A stretch of 64,000 nucleotides of DNA from an uncultured Methanobrevibacter sp. (GTDB lineage Archaea; Methanobacteriota; Methanobacteria; Methanobacteriales; Methanobacteriaceae): positions 104,408 through 168,407 of the forward strand of contig NZ_CAKVFS010000006.1 in assembly GCF_934746965.1 (NCBI RefSeq), written 5' to 3'. Below the pieces are notes generated by a model that saw only the letters and a program-made list of their open reading frames with translations, searched no databases and was not told where the DNA came from. Position numbers and translations under genes: made by a program. This document shows, piece by piece, positions 43,792 through 52,774 of this stretch (its first letter is position 1; each line of letters opens with the position of its first letter).

Positions 43792-44379
43792 ATGATTACA
43801 ATAGGAATACTAAATTTACAAGGTGCCGTAAGTGAACATTATGACATTACAAAAAAAGCTATTGAAAATATGGGTATTGAAGCAGAAGCAATTTCTGTAA
43901 GGTATGCTGATGAGGTAGCTATTTGTGATGGTGTAATCATTTCCGGTGGTGAAAGTACAGTAATAGGGAAAATCATAAAAGAAAGAGGGATAGATAAAGT
44001 TATTAAAGATAACAATATTCCTGTTTTTGGAACTTGTGCAGGAATGGTTTTGCTTGGTAAAAAAACTGATTTTGACCAACCATTATTAGGAATTATGGAC
44101 ATTTCAGTTAAAAGAAATGCATTTGGAAGACAAGTAGATTCATTTGAAAGTCCGATTTCTATTTTGGGTGAAGATTATTTAGGAGTTTTTATTAGAGCTC
44201 CATCACTTGATGATTATGATAAATCCAAAGATGATATTAAAATTTTATCAAAATTAGATGATGAAATAGTAGCTATTCAGCAAGGATCAAATATTGCAAT
44301 TGCATTTCATCCAGAATTAACTGATGATACTAGAATTCATGAATATTTTATACAGGAGGTTTTAAATTGTGTGGAATAG
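43792..44379 (+). CDS. pdxT: Pyridoxal 5'-phosphate synthase glutaminase subunit PdxT
   Basis: This 195-residue class I amidotransferase supplies ammonia to PdxS for PLP synthesis. It shows IGILNLQGAVSEH at the N-terminus, GGESTVIGK near residue 44, the nucleophile in FGTCAGMVLLG near 77, and the His-Glu pair in FHPELTDD near 172. ATG 43792 is used; an in-frame GTG nine bases upstream lies in the ribosome binding region. pdxS is not in the window. The gene overlaps the following glutamate synthase amidotransferase by 13 bases, an unusual but tight coupling. Confidence 0.95.
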   Translation: MITIGILNLQGAVSEHYDITKKAIENMGIEAEAISVRYADEVAICDGVIISGGESTVIGKIIKERGIDKVIKDNNIPVFGTCAGMVLLGKKTDFDQPLLGIMDISVKRNAFGRQVDSFESPISILGEDYLGVFIRAPSLDDYDKSKDDIKILSKLDDEIVAIQQGSNIAIAFHPELTDDTRIHEYFIQEVLNCVE

Positions 44380-45284
44380 CAGGTATAGTTTATAAAGATA
44401 AAAAATTACATTGCGCAGGTAATGATATGACTAATATGCTTCATCAACTTCAGCATAGAGGTCCTGATTCTGCAGGTTATTCAATTTATGGAGGAACAGG
44501 TCTTAAAGATGATGAATATATATTAAAAATCCAAGTAAAAGAACAACCAAGATTACTTGAAACAGTAAAAGATACAATAAACTTTGTTACTCCAATTCAA
44601 AGTGATGATGTTCTTCCGTCAGTTGGGGATTCATTTATCTACAAATGTAAGGTTAAATTAGATAATTTTTCAGAACTTAAACCACTTATATCTACTGTTG
44701 ATACAATTGATGATGTTATTGTAATTAATGGAAGTCAGGATTTTGAAATGATTAAAGATGTAGGTTCAGTATTAGATATTGCAAAAAGATATGATGTTCG
44801 TGATGTTAAAGGAACTCATGCTATAGGTCATACAAGATTTTCAACAGAAAGTGGTGTAGATAGATATCATGCACACCCATTTGAAACTTACATTGTTAAA
44901 GATGTCTCTGTTGTTCACAATGGTCAAATTACAAATTATTGGAATATTAGGGATCCTTTAGAAAGAAAAGGGCATGTTTTTGAAACATTTAATGATACTG
45001 AATGTTTAGTTCATTATATTGCAGATAAATTAGATACTGGCTATTCATTAGAAGAAGCATTAGAACAATCTGTAGAAGATATGGATGGTCCATTTTCATA
45101 TATTATAGGAACTCCTAATGGTATTGGAATAGCTAAAGATAAATTAGGTTTACGTCCTGGAGTAATGGCAGAAACTGATGATGTTTTTGCAATTGCATCT
45201 GAAGAAGTGTCCTTGAGAGAAGTTGTTGATACTCAAAATATCGAACAAATATCTCCTGGTGAAGTAATGGTGTATGAAATTTAA
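44367..45284 (+). CDS. Glutamate synthase amidotransferase subunit (class II glutaminase)
   Basis: This 305-residue protein is the N-terminal glutaminase part of archaeal split glutamate synthase. It starts TTG-TGT, so after Met removal the nucleophile Cys is N-terminal (CGIAGIVYKD). HQLQHRGPDSAGYS, GTHAIGHTRFSTES and VVHNGQITNYWN follow as in class II amidotransferases, with a family-specific insertion at about 55-130. It releases ammonia from glutamine for the FMN subunit. AGGAGGT lies inside pdxT. The next subunit gene follows nine bases later. Confidence 0.92.
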   Translation: MCGIAGIVYKDKKLHCAGNDMTNMLHQLQHRGPDSAGYSIYGGTGLKDDEYILKIQVKEQPRLLETVKDTINFVTPIQSDDVLPSVGDSFIYKCKVKLDNFSELKPLISTVDTIDDVIVINGSQDFEMIKDVGSVLDIAKRYDVRDVKGTHAIGHTRFSTESGVDRYHAHPFETYIVKDVSVVHNGQITNYWNIRDPLERKGHVFETFNDTECLVHYIADKLDTGYSLEEALEQSVEDMDGPFSYIIGTPNGIGIAKDKLGLRPGVMAETDDVFAIASEEVSLREVVDTQNIEQISPGEVMVYEI

Positions 45285-45293
45285 GGTGATTTA

Positions 45294-45968
45294 ATGAAAG
45301 TAAAAGAGTTAGATGCTGCATCACTTTCTCCACGTGAATTAAATTCACAAGTTAAAGATTCTGCAAGTGAATATGATAAAATACTTATTAAAAATCCTAA
45401 TGCAATGCATTATTTAGTTGCAGGAGTGACTGATGAAGTAGATATAGAATTAGATGGTTCTGTAGGTTATTTTACTGGAACTATGTGTGATGGTCCAAAG
45501 ATTAAAATTACAGGAAATGCTGGTTGGTTTGTTGGAGATAATCTCACTGATGGTGAAGTTATAGTTGAAGGATCTGCAGGTGATGGTGCAGGACAAGGAA
45601 TATATGGTGGAACAGTTGTTGTTCGTAAATCAGTAGGTTCAAGAACTGGAGAAATCATGAAAAACGGTACTATTGTTATTGGTGGAAATTCTGGATTCAT
45701 GACTGGAATATTCATGATGGGTGGACGTATTGTTATTCTTGGTGATGTAGGTGAAGATGTAGCTGAATCTATTATTCGTGGAGTTATATATGTTAAAGGA
45801 GAAGTTAAAAGCTTAGGATACAATGCTAAAATTGATGAATTAACTTGGGAAGATAAACTTGAGTTAAGAGAATTATTGGAAAAATATGATTTTAATTTAA
45901 AAGATGAAGAATATGATGAATTTAAAAAAATAGTTCCTGAAAGTACAAGACCATTTTACGGTCACTAA
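45294..45968 (+). CDS. Glutamate synthase GXGXG (alpha-3) subunit
   Basis: This 224-residue protein is a right-handed beta-helix of the GXGXG type, corresponding to the C-terminal domain of bacterial GltB. Repeating turns such as GDGAGQGIYGGTVVV, GNSGFMTGIFMMGGRIVI and GDVGEDVAESIIRGVIYV are visible. It has a structural role joining glutaminase and synthase parts. AAGGTGATTTA precedes the ATG. It sits in the middle of the three-gene glutamate synthase set. Confidence 0.93.
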   Translation: MKVKELDAASLSPRELNSQVKDSASEYDKILIKNPNAMHYLVAGVTDEVDIELDGSVGYFTGTMCDGPKIKITGNAGWFVGDNLTDGEVIVEGSAGDGAGQGIYGGTVVVRKSVGSRTGEIMKNGTIVIGGNSGFMTGIFMMGGRIVILGDVGEDVAESIIRGVIYVKGEVKSLGYNAKIDELTWEDKLELRELLEKYDFNLKDEEYDEFKKIVPESTRPFYGH

Positions 45969-45987
45969 TTGAATGGGAGGTAAATAT

Positions 45988-47478
45988 ATGCCATATAGAG
46001 TAGAGAGAAATCCAGATTTATGTAAGAAAAACTTTGGAAGACCGGGTTGTTGTTGGTATTTATGTGATGACAGGGATGAAAAAATCTGTGGAAAATGTTT
46101 CTCATGTTATAATAATTGTCCTCATGGAGTTTATGAAATTATTCAGGGAGATCCATATCCATTAAACCAAGAAAAATGTGTTGGCTGTAGAATTTGTTTA
46201 GAAATGTGTCCAAGTAGAGCTATTGAAGTAAATGCAATTCCACAAGATGCAAGAGAAGCATGGGGATTCCCAGATGTTGTTGAAATTGTAAGAAAAGCTC
46301 AATCAGCATCATATAAAATTAGAAGTACTGGTGCTTTAAGAAAAATCCCTGACTTTGATGATTTAGTTGTAATCCCTGCACAAGTATCAAGACCTCCTAT
46401 TGATAAATATAGGGAACCATGTGGAACTGATGTTGTATTAGGTGATAGATATGCAGAAAATCCTTTAAAATTAGATACTCCAGTAATGATTGGGGCTATG
46501 TCTTTCGGTGCATTAAGTAAGGAAGCCAAAATGGCTTTAGCTATTGGTTCTTCACTTGCAGGAACTGTAACAAACACTGGGGAAGGAGGAATGCTTCCTG
46601 AAGAAAGGGAACTAGCTGATAAACTTATAGCTCAATATGCATCTGGAAGATTTGGTGTATCTGCAGATTATCTTAAACAGGGTGATGCAGTAGAAATTAA
46701 GATAGGTCAAGGAGCAAAATCTGGAATGGGTGGTCATTTACTTGGTGAAAAAGTAACTGCAGAAGTATCTAGAATTAGGAAAATACCAGTTGGATCTGAT
46801 GCTTTATCTCCTGCAAGACACATGGATATTGTAGGACCTGAAGATTTAAGTATGAAAATTTCTCAATTACGTGAAATTACTGATTGGAAAGTTCCAATTA
46901 TTGTTAAATTTGCTTCAGGTAAAGTAGCTTCTGATGTAAAAATTGCAGCTAAAGGTGGAGCAGATATAATTGTTGTAGATGGTATGCAAGGAGGAACTGG
47001 TGCAGGACCAGATGTTATCATGGAACATTCAGGTATTCCATCACTTGCAGCTATTGTAGAAGCAGATCAAGCATTAAAAGAAGTTAACTTAAGAGAAGAT
47101 GTGAGTTTAGTAGCAGCTGGAGGAATTCGTTCTGGTGCAGATTTAGCTAAAGCATTAGCTCTTGGAGCAGATGCAGTATATATTGCAACAGCAGCATTGA
47201 TTTCAATAGGATGTAGGGTCTGTCAAATGTGTTATAAAGGTAATTGTAGTAAAGGAATAGCTACTCAAGATTTATCTTTAAGACACAGACTTGATTATAA
47301 AGAGATGGGTAAATCAGTAGCTAATTATATAAATGCAATGACTGATGAAGCATGTATGCTTGTTCAACAAGCAGGTAATACTCATATTACAAAATTAGAA
47401 AAACAAAATTTAAGAGCTTTAACTATGGAGGCATCAATGTTAACTGGTGTTCCAATGGCTGGCTCTGAAAACAAATAA
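45988..47478 (+). CDS. Glutamate synthase FMN/iron-sulfur subunit
   Basis: This 496-residue subunit has a two-cluster ferredoxin domain at the N-terminus (CFSCYNNCPHG and CVGCRICLEMCPSRA, about 30-75). The FMN-binding GltB-type synthase domain follows, with PVMIGAMSFGALSKEAKMAL, TNTGEGGMLPEE, DGMQGGTGAGP and AAGGIRSGADLAKALALGAD. Near the end lies CRVCQMCYKGNCSKGIATQ, which binds a 3Fe-4S cluster. It makes glutamate from 2-oxoglutarate and ammonia using reduced ferredoxin or a similar donor. ATG 45988 follows GGGAGGT, so the longer reading starting at 45973 is rejected. Confidence 0.95.
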   Translation: MPYRVERNPDLCKKNFGRPGCCWYLCDDRDEKICGKCFSCYNNCPHGVYEIIQGDPYPLNQEKCVGCRICLEMCPSRAIEVNAIPQDAREAWGFPDVVEIVRKAQSASYKIRSTGALRKIPDFDDLVVIPAQVSRPPIDKYREPCGTDVVLGDRYAENPLKLDTPVMIGAMSFGALSKEAKMALAIGSSLAGTVTNTGEGGMLPEERELADKLIAQYASGRFGVSADYLKQGDAVEIKIGQGAKSGMGGHLLGEKVTAEVSRIRKIPVGSDALSPARHMDIVGPEDLSMKISQLREITDWKVPIIVKFASGKVASDVKIAAKGGADIIVVDGMQGGTGAGPDVIMEHSGIPSLAAIVEADQALKEVNLREDVSLVAAGGIRSGADLAKALALGADAVYIATAALISIGCRVCQMCYKGNCSKGIATQDLSLRHRLDYKEMGKSVANYINAMTDEACMLVQQAGNTHITKLEKQNLRALTMEASMLTGVPMAGSENK

Positions 47479-47480
47479 AA

Positions 47481-48032
47481 TTAAATCTCTGGAGTTTGTT
47501 CAGCTAGACATAAATTGCAAATAGCATTTTTATTATCTTTTTGTTTGTCTTTAACTGGACAATAAAACACTCCATTTCTTTTTTCTACTTTTAAATTTCC
47601 TGGGAATTCACTTCCAACAGGGTGTATAGGTTCTTCTAAAATAAAAGTTGTGTAAAGAGCAACAATAATGTAAATTAGAGGAAATTTATCTTCTTCAACA
47701 TTATATTTTCTTTCTTTTTCAAATTGGTATTCTAATAAACTAAAAGATTTATCAAAACTTGCCTTATCAATAATGTCATCTAGATAATTCTCATCATCAA
47801 GTATTTCTTTTACACGCATGATAAAGTATTTTACATATACTTTTAAGTATTTCTCACGATAATTAGCTTGAACATATTTTCCTTCCTCCCTCATCCTAGC
47901 TGTTGCAAGCATTAAATCATAAGGTGATATTATTTTACAATATTTTTTTAAAAGATTTAGTAATTCGGTTTTTGTTATTTTTTCTTTTAATGAAATATTG
48001 CGTAAATCTTGAAATATGTCTGTAGCTTTCAT
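47481..48032 (-). CDS. DUF2115 (UPF0305) family protein
   Basis: This 183-residue protein matches the methanogen DUF2115 family, mostly helical, with a C-terminal cysteine pair pattern (FYCPVKDKQ and CNLCLAEQ) that could bind a metal. Conserved segments include ISPYDLMLATARMREEGKY near residue 35 and EPIHPVGSEFPG near 135. The function is unknown. It stands alone, convergent with the glutamate synthase operon. Confidence 0.88.
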   Translation of the reverse strand: MKATDIFQDLRNISLKEKITKTELLNLLKKYCKIISPYDLMLATARMREEGKYVQANYREKYLKVYVKYFIMRVKEILDDENYLDDIIDKASFDKSFSLLEYQFEKERKYNVEEDKFPLIYIIVALYTTFILEEPIHPVGSEFPGNLKVEKRNGVFYCPVKDKQKDNKNAICNLCLAEQTPEI

Positions 48033-48265
48033 GTATGTTAAATTTATAGTTAAAGTATTATAAGTTTTTTATATCTAAGTTTCTACTGAAATTATATGCA
48101 TTTAAATGATTATATGTTTTAATGAAATTAACGTGTTTTATTCTAATTTAATGAATTGGCATTAATTTAATTTTTTTACTAGAACTTCTTTTTTTGGAAT
48201 TTGAATAAATTATGAAAATTTAATTTTCCCATCAATTATAAGACTAGTTAAATCATACTATTTTC

Positions 48266-48847
48266 ATGGATATGAAAAAATTTGTAATAATTGTTATGGT
48301 ATTGATGATTATTAGTGTGATTTTAATTAGTCATGGTTATTTTATGGTGGATTCTGGTGAAAAAACTAATTTGACAATAGTTAGTGATAATAATTTAACA
48401 AATGGAGATATATTTTCTGTAAAATTAACCAATGAAAGTGGTGATGGAATTGAGAATAAAGTTATTAATATTAATTTAACGGATTCTAATAAGAAGACCA
48501 CCTCATTTAATATCACTACTGATTCTCAAGGTGGAAGTAACTTTACAATTAACCTTAATCCAGATAATTATACTGTTAATGTTAGTTTTAGTGGTGATAA
48601 AGATTATAAATATTCATTTGCATTACAAAATTTAACTATTGAGGAAATAATTATAAAAACAAATAGTCCTGAATCAAGTTATCATTCTAGTTCATCAACA
48701 ATTAATAATGATTATGATGATGGAATTGTGTATTCAACTGATCCTAATTCAGATAAATCAGTATTGGATGAATATGATAATATTGATCAAAACAAAGTAA
48801 ATTATTATAATCAAAAAGCACTTGAAAAGTATGGTCCTATAGGTTAA
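48266..48847 (+). CDS. Secreted or anchored Ig-like protein
   Basis: This 193-residue protein has an N-terminal signal anchor (about 5-27, FVIIVMVLMIISVILISHGY). One Ig-like domain follows (about 35-125: SVKLTNESGDGIENKVININ, TTDSQGGSNFTINLNPDNYT), then a Ser/Asp/Asn-rich tail without a second membrane helix. Several NxT/S sites suggest surface exposure and glycosylation. The domain is like those of adhesin-like proteins and of the next gene, so they may act together at the wall. No ribosome binding site is evident; a second ATG two codons in is possible. Confidence 0.75.
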   Translation: MDMKKFVIIVMVLMIISVILISHGYFMVDSGEKTNLTIVSDNNLTNGDIFSVKLTNESGDGIENKVININLTDSNKKTTSFNITTDSQGGSNFTINLNPDNYTVNVSFSGDKDYKYSFALQNLTIEEIIIKTNSPESSYHSSSSTINNDYDDGIVYSTDPNSDKSVLDEYDNIDQNKVNYYNQKALEKYGPIG

Positions 48848-48971
48848 CTTAAAATTCTATTTAGTTGTCTATGGAAATAGTTTGTGTTTAAATATTTTAA
48901 TAAAAATAGGAATATAATTAATTGAATTATATTTTTTAATTTATTTTGATAAAAGGAGGATTTATATAAAA

Positions 48972-50804
48972 ATGAAAAAGAGATATTTTTTTCTAAGTTT
49001 TCTAATTTTAATGTTATTTAGTTTAAATGTTGTTTTTGCTGAAGATAATGTTACAATATCTGAAAATGAAATAATTTCAAATGATAATGTTGAAATTACG
49101 ACTTGTGATTTGGTTAAATATTATCAAAATGATTCTCAATTTGAATTTAATATAAAAGAAAATGGTTTGCCAGTAGGTGGTGTTGATGTTAATTTAAATA
49201 TTAATGGTAATAATTATACAAGAGTTACAGATAATCATGGAAATGGTAAATTGAATATTAACTTAATGCCAGGTAATTATTCAATTATTACTTCTTATAA
49301 AAATACCACTGTTAAAAATAATATTGTTATTTTATCTTTTTTACAAAGTGATAATTTGGTTAAATATTATCATAATGATTCTCAGTTTATATTTAAAGTT
49401 ATTGATAAATCTACAGGATTTAATGTTCTTAATGTTAGTGTAACTTTGAATATTAATGGGGTTTTTTATCATAGAAATACAAATGATTCTGGTTTTGGTA
49501 AATTAAATATTGGTTTAAGACCTGGAAAGTATATTATCACATTAATTTATGATAATTTGGAAGTTAGTAATAACATTACAGTTTTATCTTTTTTACAGAG
49601 TGATAATTTGGTTAAATATTATCATAATGATTCTCAGTTTTTAGTTAAGCTTTTAGATAAATCTGGAAATACTTTAGTTAACAAAACTGTTAAAATGAAT
49701 ATTAATGGTGTTTTTTATTATAGAGTTTCAAATGGTTCTGGAATAGCAAAGTTAAATATTGGTTTAAATCCGGGGAAATATATAATAACTGTTTATTATG
49801 ATGATTTAGATATGGGTTATACAATAAATGTTTTAAATAGATTATCTGGAAATGATATTTCATCAATTTATGGAAATTCAGTTAAATTTTCAGTTAAACT
49901 TGTTGATTCAAGAGGAAATCCTGCAGACAATAATTTAATTAATTTTAATATTGCTGGAAAAATTGTAACAGCATACACTAATGATGATGGAATTGCTACA
50001 ATTAATTTAAATAATTCTGCAGGAAATTATATTATAACTTACTATGTTGATGATATTTTTAATAGTAATAGTTATAGTGTTAAAAATTATTATTCTTTAA
50101 CTACTTTAAATTGGAATACTGGTGCAGATATTACTAAAAATTCATTGATAAAAAATAATTTGCCTAAATCTGATTTAATCAACCAAATTATTAATGCAGC
50201 AAAGTCTGGAACTCCTATGCTAACTTTTAAAGGTGGGGAAGGAAAAACAGTATTTATAACTGCAGGTATTCATGGATCAGAATTATCCTCTCAAGTGGCT
50301 GCATTGAATTTAATAAATTATTTAGAAAATACTCCAATTAAAGGAACAGTCTATATTATTCCAGTTATCCAGCCAAAAGCAACTGCAAATAACGTAAGAA
50401 ATTATAATGATATTAATTTAAATTCAAAAGCAAATGTTCCAGGATCAATATCTAATAATGCAGTTGAATTGATTTTTTCATTAAAATGTGATTCTTATGG
50501 TGATTTTCATTGTACTATGCCTGGAGGGGATCCTGGTAAAAATGTAGCTATGGGCTCAAATCATCCATTGTCTGAAAGTGCTAGAATAGCTAATTATATT
50601 TCTAAAAAAACAGGCTATGATGTATTAATTTATGATGTTGCTGGAAAAGAATATTCTGGAGCTATGGAAGATACAGTTAATATAAGAGGTATTCCTGCAG
50701 TTACTTGTGAGGTAGTAACTCCTCATGGTACAATAGATAGTGGTAGTGTGGATAAATCATTTAATATGATGAAATCATTATTACAGTATAATAAATTAAT
50801 TTAA
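48972..50804 (+). CDS. Secreted protein: four Ig-like repeats fused to an AstE/AspA-type zinc peptidase-like domain
   Basis: The 610 residues start with a signal peptide (1-23, ends VVFA). Four Ig-like domains of about 84 residues follow (about 45-380); the first three share KYY.NDSQF. Residues about 410-605 form a zinc carboxypeptidase-like domain of the succinylglutamate desuccinylase/aspartoacylase type: ITAGIHGSELSSQVAALNL with the His and Glu zinc ligands, then GDFHCTMPGGDPG with the third His and CEVVTPHG with the catalytic Glu. It has no membrane anchor. A role in trimming pseudomurein peptides or host peptides is inferred. AAAGGAGGAT precedes the ATG. Confidence 0.8.
   Translation: MKKRYFFLSFLILMLFSLNVVFAEDNVTISENEIISNDNVEITTCDLVKYYQNDSQFEFNIKENGLPVGGVDVNLNINGNNYTRVTDNHGNGKLNINLMPGNYSIITSYKNTTVKNNIVILSFLQSDNLVKYYHNDSQFIFKVIDKSTGFNVLNVSVTLNINGVFYHRNTNDSGFGKLNIGLRPGKYIITLIYDNLEVSNNITVLSFLQSDNLVKYYHNDSQFLVKLLDKSGNTLVNKTVKMNINGVFYYRVSNGSGIAKLNIGLNPGKYIITVYYDDLDMGYTINVLNRLSGNDISSIYGNSVKFSVKLVDSRGNPADNNLINFNIAGKIVTAYTNDDGIATINLNNSAGNYIITYYVDDIFNSNSYSVKNYYSLTTLNWNTGADITKNSLIKNNLPKSDLINQIINAAKSGTPMLTFKGGEGKTVFITAGIHGSELSSQVAALNLINYLENTPIKGTVYIIPVIQPKATANNVRNYNDINLNSKANVPGSISNNAVELIFSLKCDSYGDFHCTMPGGDPGKNVAMGSNHPLSESARIANYISKKTGYDVLIYDVAGKEYSGAMEDTVNIRGIPAVTCEVVTPHGTIDSGSVDKSFNMMKSLLQYNKLI
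49330..49640 (+). repeat. 59-base direct repeat, two copies
   Basis: Copies at 49330-49388 and 49582-49640 differ at one base and lie 252 bases (84 codons) apart. They encode the junction between Ig-like repeats, LSFLQSDNLVKYYHNDSQF. Such near-identity in a gene of otherwise diverged repeats suggests recent duplication and a potential site for recombination. Confidence 0.85.
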
Positions 50805-50968
50805 ATATAATTTTTTCTTTTTTCTTTTTCATGTGATTTGTTAGTCTTTTTTTTGATTGATAATAAAAGAAGAATCTCTCTTAAACATTTTTAAGGATTG
50901 TAATTATTTTTGTAAATATTTGTCAAAAATTTTAAAAATGATAACTGTTATATTATAATTGATTATTT

Positions 50969-51436
50969 ATGATTGCAATTACAAAAAAAGAGGAAGTTGT
51001 TTTAAATCAAGTTGAGATATTTAATCAAGAGTATTCAGAGGGAGTTCCTATTAGGATTTTAAAAGAGGAATTGGGATTTCATGAGTATGATTTAGTTCAA
51101 ATCTTAAAGACTTTAACTGAAAAAAAGTTAGTTGAATTTAATGAAAATGCAGTTAAGTTAACTATTTCTGATAAGGAGATTAATGCAGTTAAATCCAAAA
51201 AAGATGTTGAAGAAATTGAATTAAATATCCAAGAAAAAGAATCTTATAATTTGATTAAAGAGCTAGTTGATGATAAAAATTTAGTTTCTAAGTATTCTTT
51301 AGAAGGACATTTATTATATGGTGATTTAAAGCTTTCAAATTTTAAAGTATATCATATTATTCTGTCTTTAGAAAATAAAAATCTCTTAAAACCTATTAAA
51401 AAGGATGATGGGGATTATTATTTGCTTGTTGGATAA
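50969..51436 (+). CDS. Putative tandem winged-helix protein
   Basis: I do not recognise a named family. The 155 residues appear to form two winged-helix-like units. The first (about 8-68) has VPIRILKEELGFHEYDLVQI and TLTEKKLVEFNENAVKLT. The second (about 90-153) has SKYSLEGHLLYGDLKLSNFK and LSLENKNLLKPIKKDDGDYY. There are no membrane segments. A DNA- or RNA-binding role is inferred. It lies 94 bases before nikR in the same direction but with its own spacing, so co-transcription is uncertain. Confidence 0.65.
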   Translation: MIAITKKEEVVLNQVEIFNQEYSEGVPIRILKEELGFHEYDLVQILKTLTEKKLVEFNENAVKLTISDKEINAVKSKKDVEEIELNIQEKESYNLIKELVDDKNLVSKYSLEGHLLYGDLKLSNFKVYHIILSLENKNLLKPIKKDDGDYYLLVG

Positions 51437-51530
51437 AATTTTAGTAATATAAATTTTCTATTTTTTCATAACATTTATATATGTTAAATTTAATATTATA
51501 TCTAAATCACTTTATTGTGAAGGTTTTAAT

Positions 51531-51980
51531 ATGATGAGAATAAGTATGTCATTACCAAAAAAATTATTGGCTGATTTTGATGAAGTTTTAAAAGAAAGAG
51601 GGTACCAGTCTCGTTCAAAAGGTATTCGTGATGCACTTCAAGATTATATTGTAAGACATCAATGGATGAATGAAATGGAAGGAGAAAGGATAGGAATCAT
51701 CACTATTATTTATGATCATCATTATACTGGAGTTATGGAAAATCTTGCAGATATTCAACATAGTTTCAGAAATGAAATTAACATGAATATGCATCTTCAT
51801 ATGACTGAAAAATATTGTATGGAAATTGTTGTTGTTAATGGAGATATTGGCGAAATTCGTGAATTAACCGATAAAATAATGAGACTTAAAGGAGTAGAAC
51901 ACGTAAAACTCACAACTACTGCTAATGGTGAAGAATTTAGTGATCCTGATCATAATCATAATCATCCACATCATCATTAA
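51531..51980 (+). CDS. nikR: Nickel-responsive regulator NikR
   Basis: This 149-residue regulator has an N-terminal ribbon-helix-helix (MRISMSLPKKLLADFDEVLK, YQSRSKGIRDAL). The ACT-like metal domain carries the nickel ligands: His in ADIQHSF, the HLH of NMHLHM, and Cys in EKYCMEIV. The tail DPDHNHNHPHHH is an added His-rich stretch that could hold extra nickel. NikR represses nickel uptake when nickel is plentiful; methanogens need nickel for F430 and hydrogenases. A hydrogenase maturation protease lies two genes downstream, which fits the nickel theme. Confidence 0.95.
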   Translation: MMRISMSLPKKLLADFDEVLKERGYQSRSKGIRDALQDYIVRHQWMNEMEGERIGIITIIYDHHYTGVMENLADIQHSFRNEINMNMHLHMTEKYCMEIVVVNGDIGEIRELTDKIMRLKGVEHVKLTTTANGEEFSDPDHNHNHPHHH

Positions 51981-51998
51981 TTTTATTTTTTTTTTAAC

Positions 51999-52766
51999 AT
52001 GAAATTTAAAACAACTCCTTATCATTTTGATTTATTAAAAGATGGGGAAAGAATTTCTGCATTTTATGAAGCTATTAATGCTTTGGAAAATAATCATGAT
52101 TTGGCTTATGATTTAGGGTGTGGGAGTGGAATTTTATCTTTTTTCTTAAACCCTTATTTTAATAAAATTATAGCTATTGAACAAGATGTTAAATCAAGTA
52201 TCTGTGCTGAAGATAATTTAAAACAATTTAATAATATTCATGTATTAAATGAAGATGTTTTAACTCATGATTTTTCTAGAAAAGCTGATTTAATTGTTTG
52301 TGAAATGTTAGATACTGCACTTATTGATGAAGAAGAAGTTCCAGTATTGAATCATGCAAGAAAATGCTTAAAAAAAGATGGTAAAATAATTCCTGAAGGG
52401 ATTATTAATATTGTTGAACTTGCAAGTTTGGAAAGGAATTATATTCATTATGATGAAAATGTTAATTGTGAAATCCTGTCAAATCCGGTAATTTATGATG
52501 AAATTAATTTTTTAGATGAAATTAATCCTAATTTTGAAAAAGTTATAACTTTAAAAGCTAATAAAAATTCTTTAGTTAATGGGATAAAAATTACAACAAT
52601 CACTAAATTAAATGATAATTTGGTTTGTGGACCTACACCTATGTTAAATCCACCATTATTAATTCCTTTAGATGAAAAAAATGTCAAATGCAATGATTTA
52701 ATTAAGGTTAAATTAAAATATATTATGGGAAAAGGAATTGGAACTATTGAAGCAAATTATTATTAG
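51999..52766 (+). CDS. SAM-dependent methyltransferase (PRMT-like fold)
   Basis: The first 135 residues of this 255-residue protein form a class I methyltransferase (AYDLGCGSGILSFFL for SAM binding, IIAIEQDVKS, and VCEMLDTALIDEE in place of motif IV). The C-terminal half is a beta-barrel-like domain with GPTPMLNPPLLIPLDE, reminiscent of protein arginine methyltransferases. The substrate is unknown. It lies 18 bases after nikR and its stop overlaps the ribosome binding site of the maturation protease, so the genes are linked. Confidence 0.82.
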   Translation: MKFKTTPYHFDLLKDGERISAFYEAINALENNHDLAYDLGCGSGILSFFLNPYFNKIIAIEQDVKSSICAEDNLKQFNNIHVLNEDVLTHDFSRKADLIVCEMLDTALIDEEEVPVLNHARKCLKKDGKIIPEGIINIVELASLERNYIHYDENVNCEILSNPVIYDEINFLDEINPNFEKVITLKANKNSLVNGIKITTITKLNDNLVCGPTPMLNPPLLIPLDEKNVKCNDLIKVKLKYIMGKGIGTIEANYY

Positions 52767-52770
52767 GTGA
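52765..52770 (+). promoter_or_regulatory. Ribosome binding site that decides the hycI start
   Basis: AGGTGA, the usual site in this genome, overlaps the TAG stop of the methyltransferase and is followed after four bases by ATT in the protease frame. No ATG, GTG or TTG occurs in that frame between the last stop and the conserved N-terminal motif. Confidence 0.6.
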
Positions 52771-52774
52771 TTTT

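Noticed and set aside
43816..44102. Two minus-strand frames of 87 codons inside pdxT
   Set aside because: Both lie fully within a well-supported conserved gene and show no motif.
45467..45823. 118-codon minus-strand frame
   Set aside because: Shadow of the GXGXG glutamate synthase subunit, rich in Pro/Thr/Ile from antisense Gly/Asp/Ala codons.
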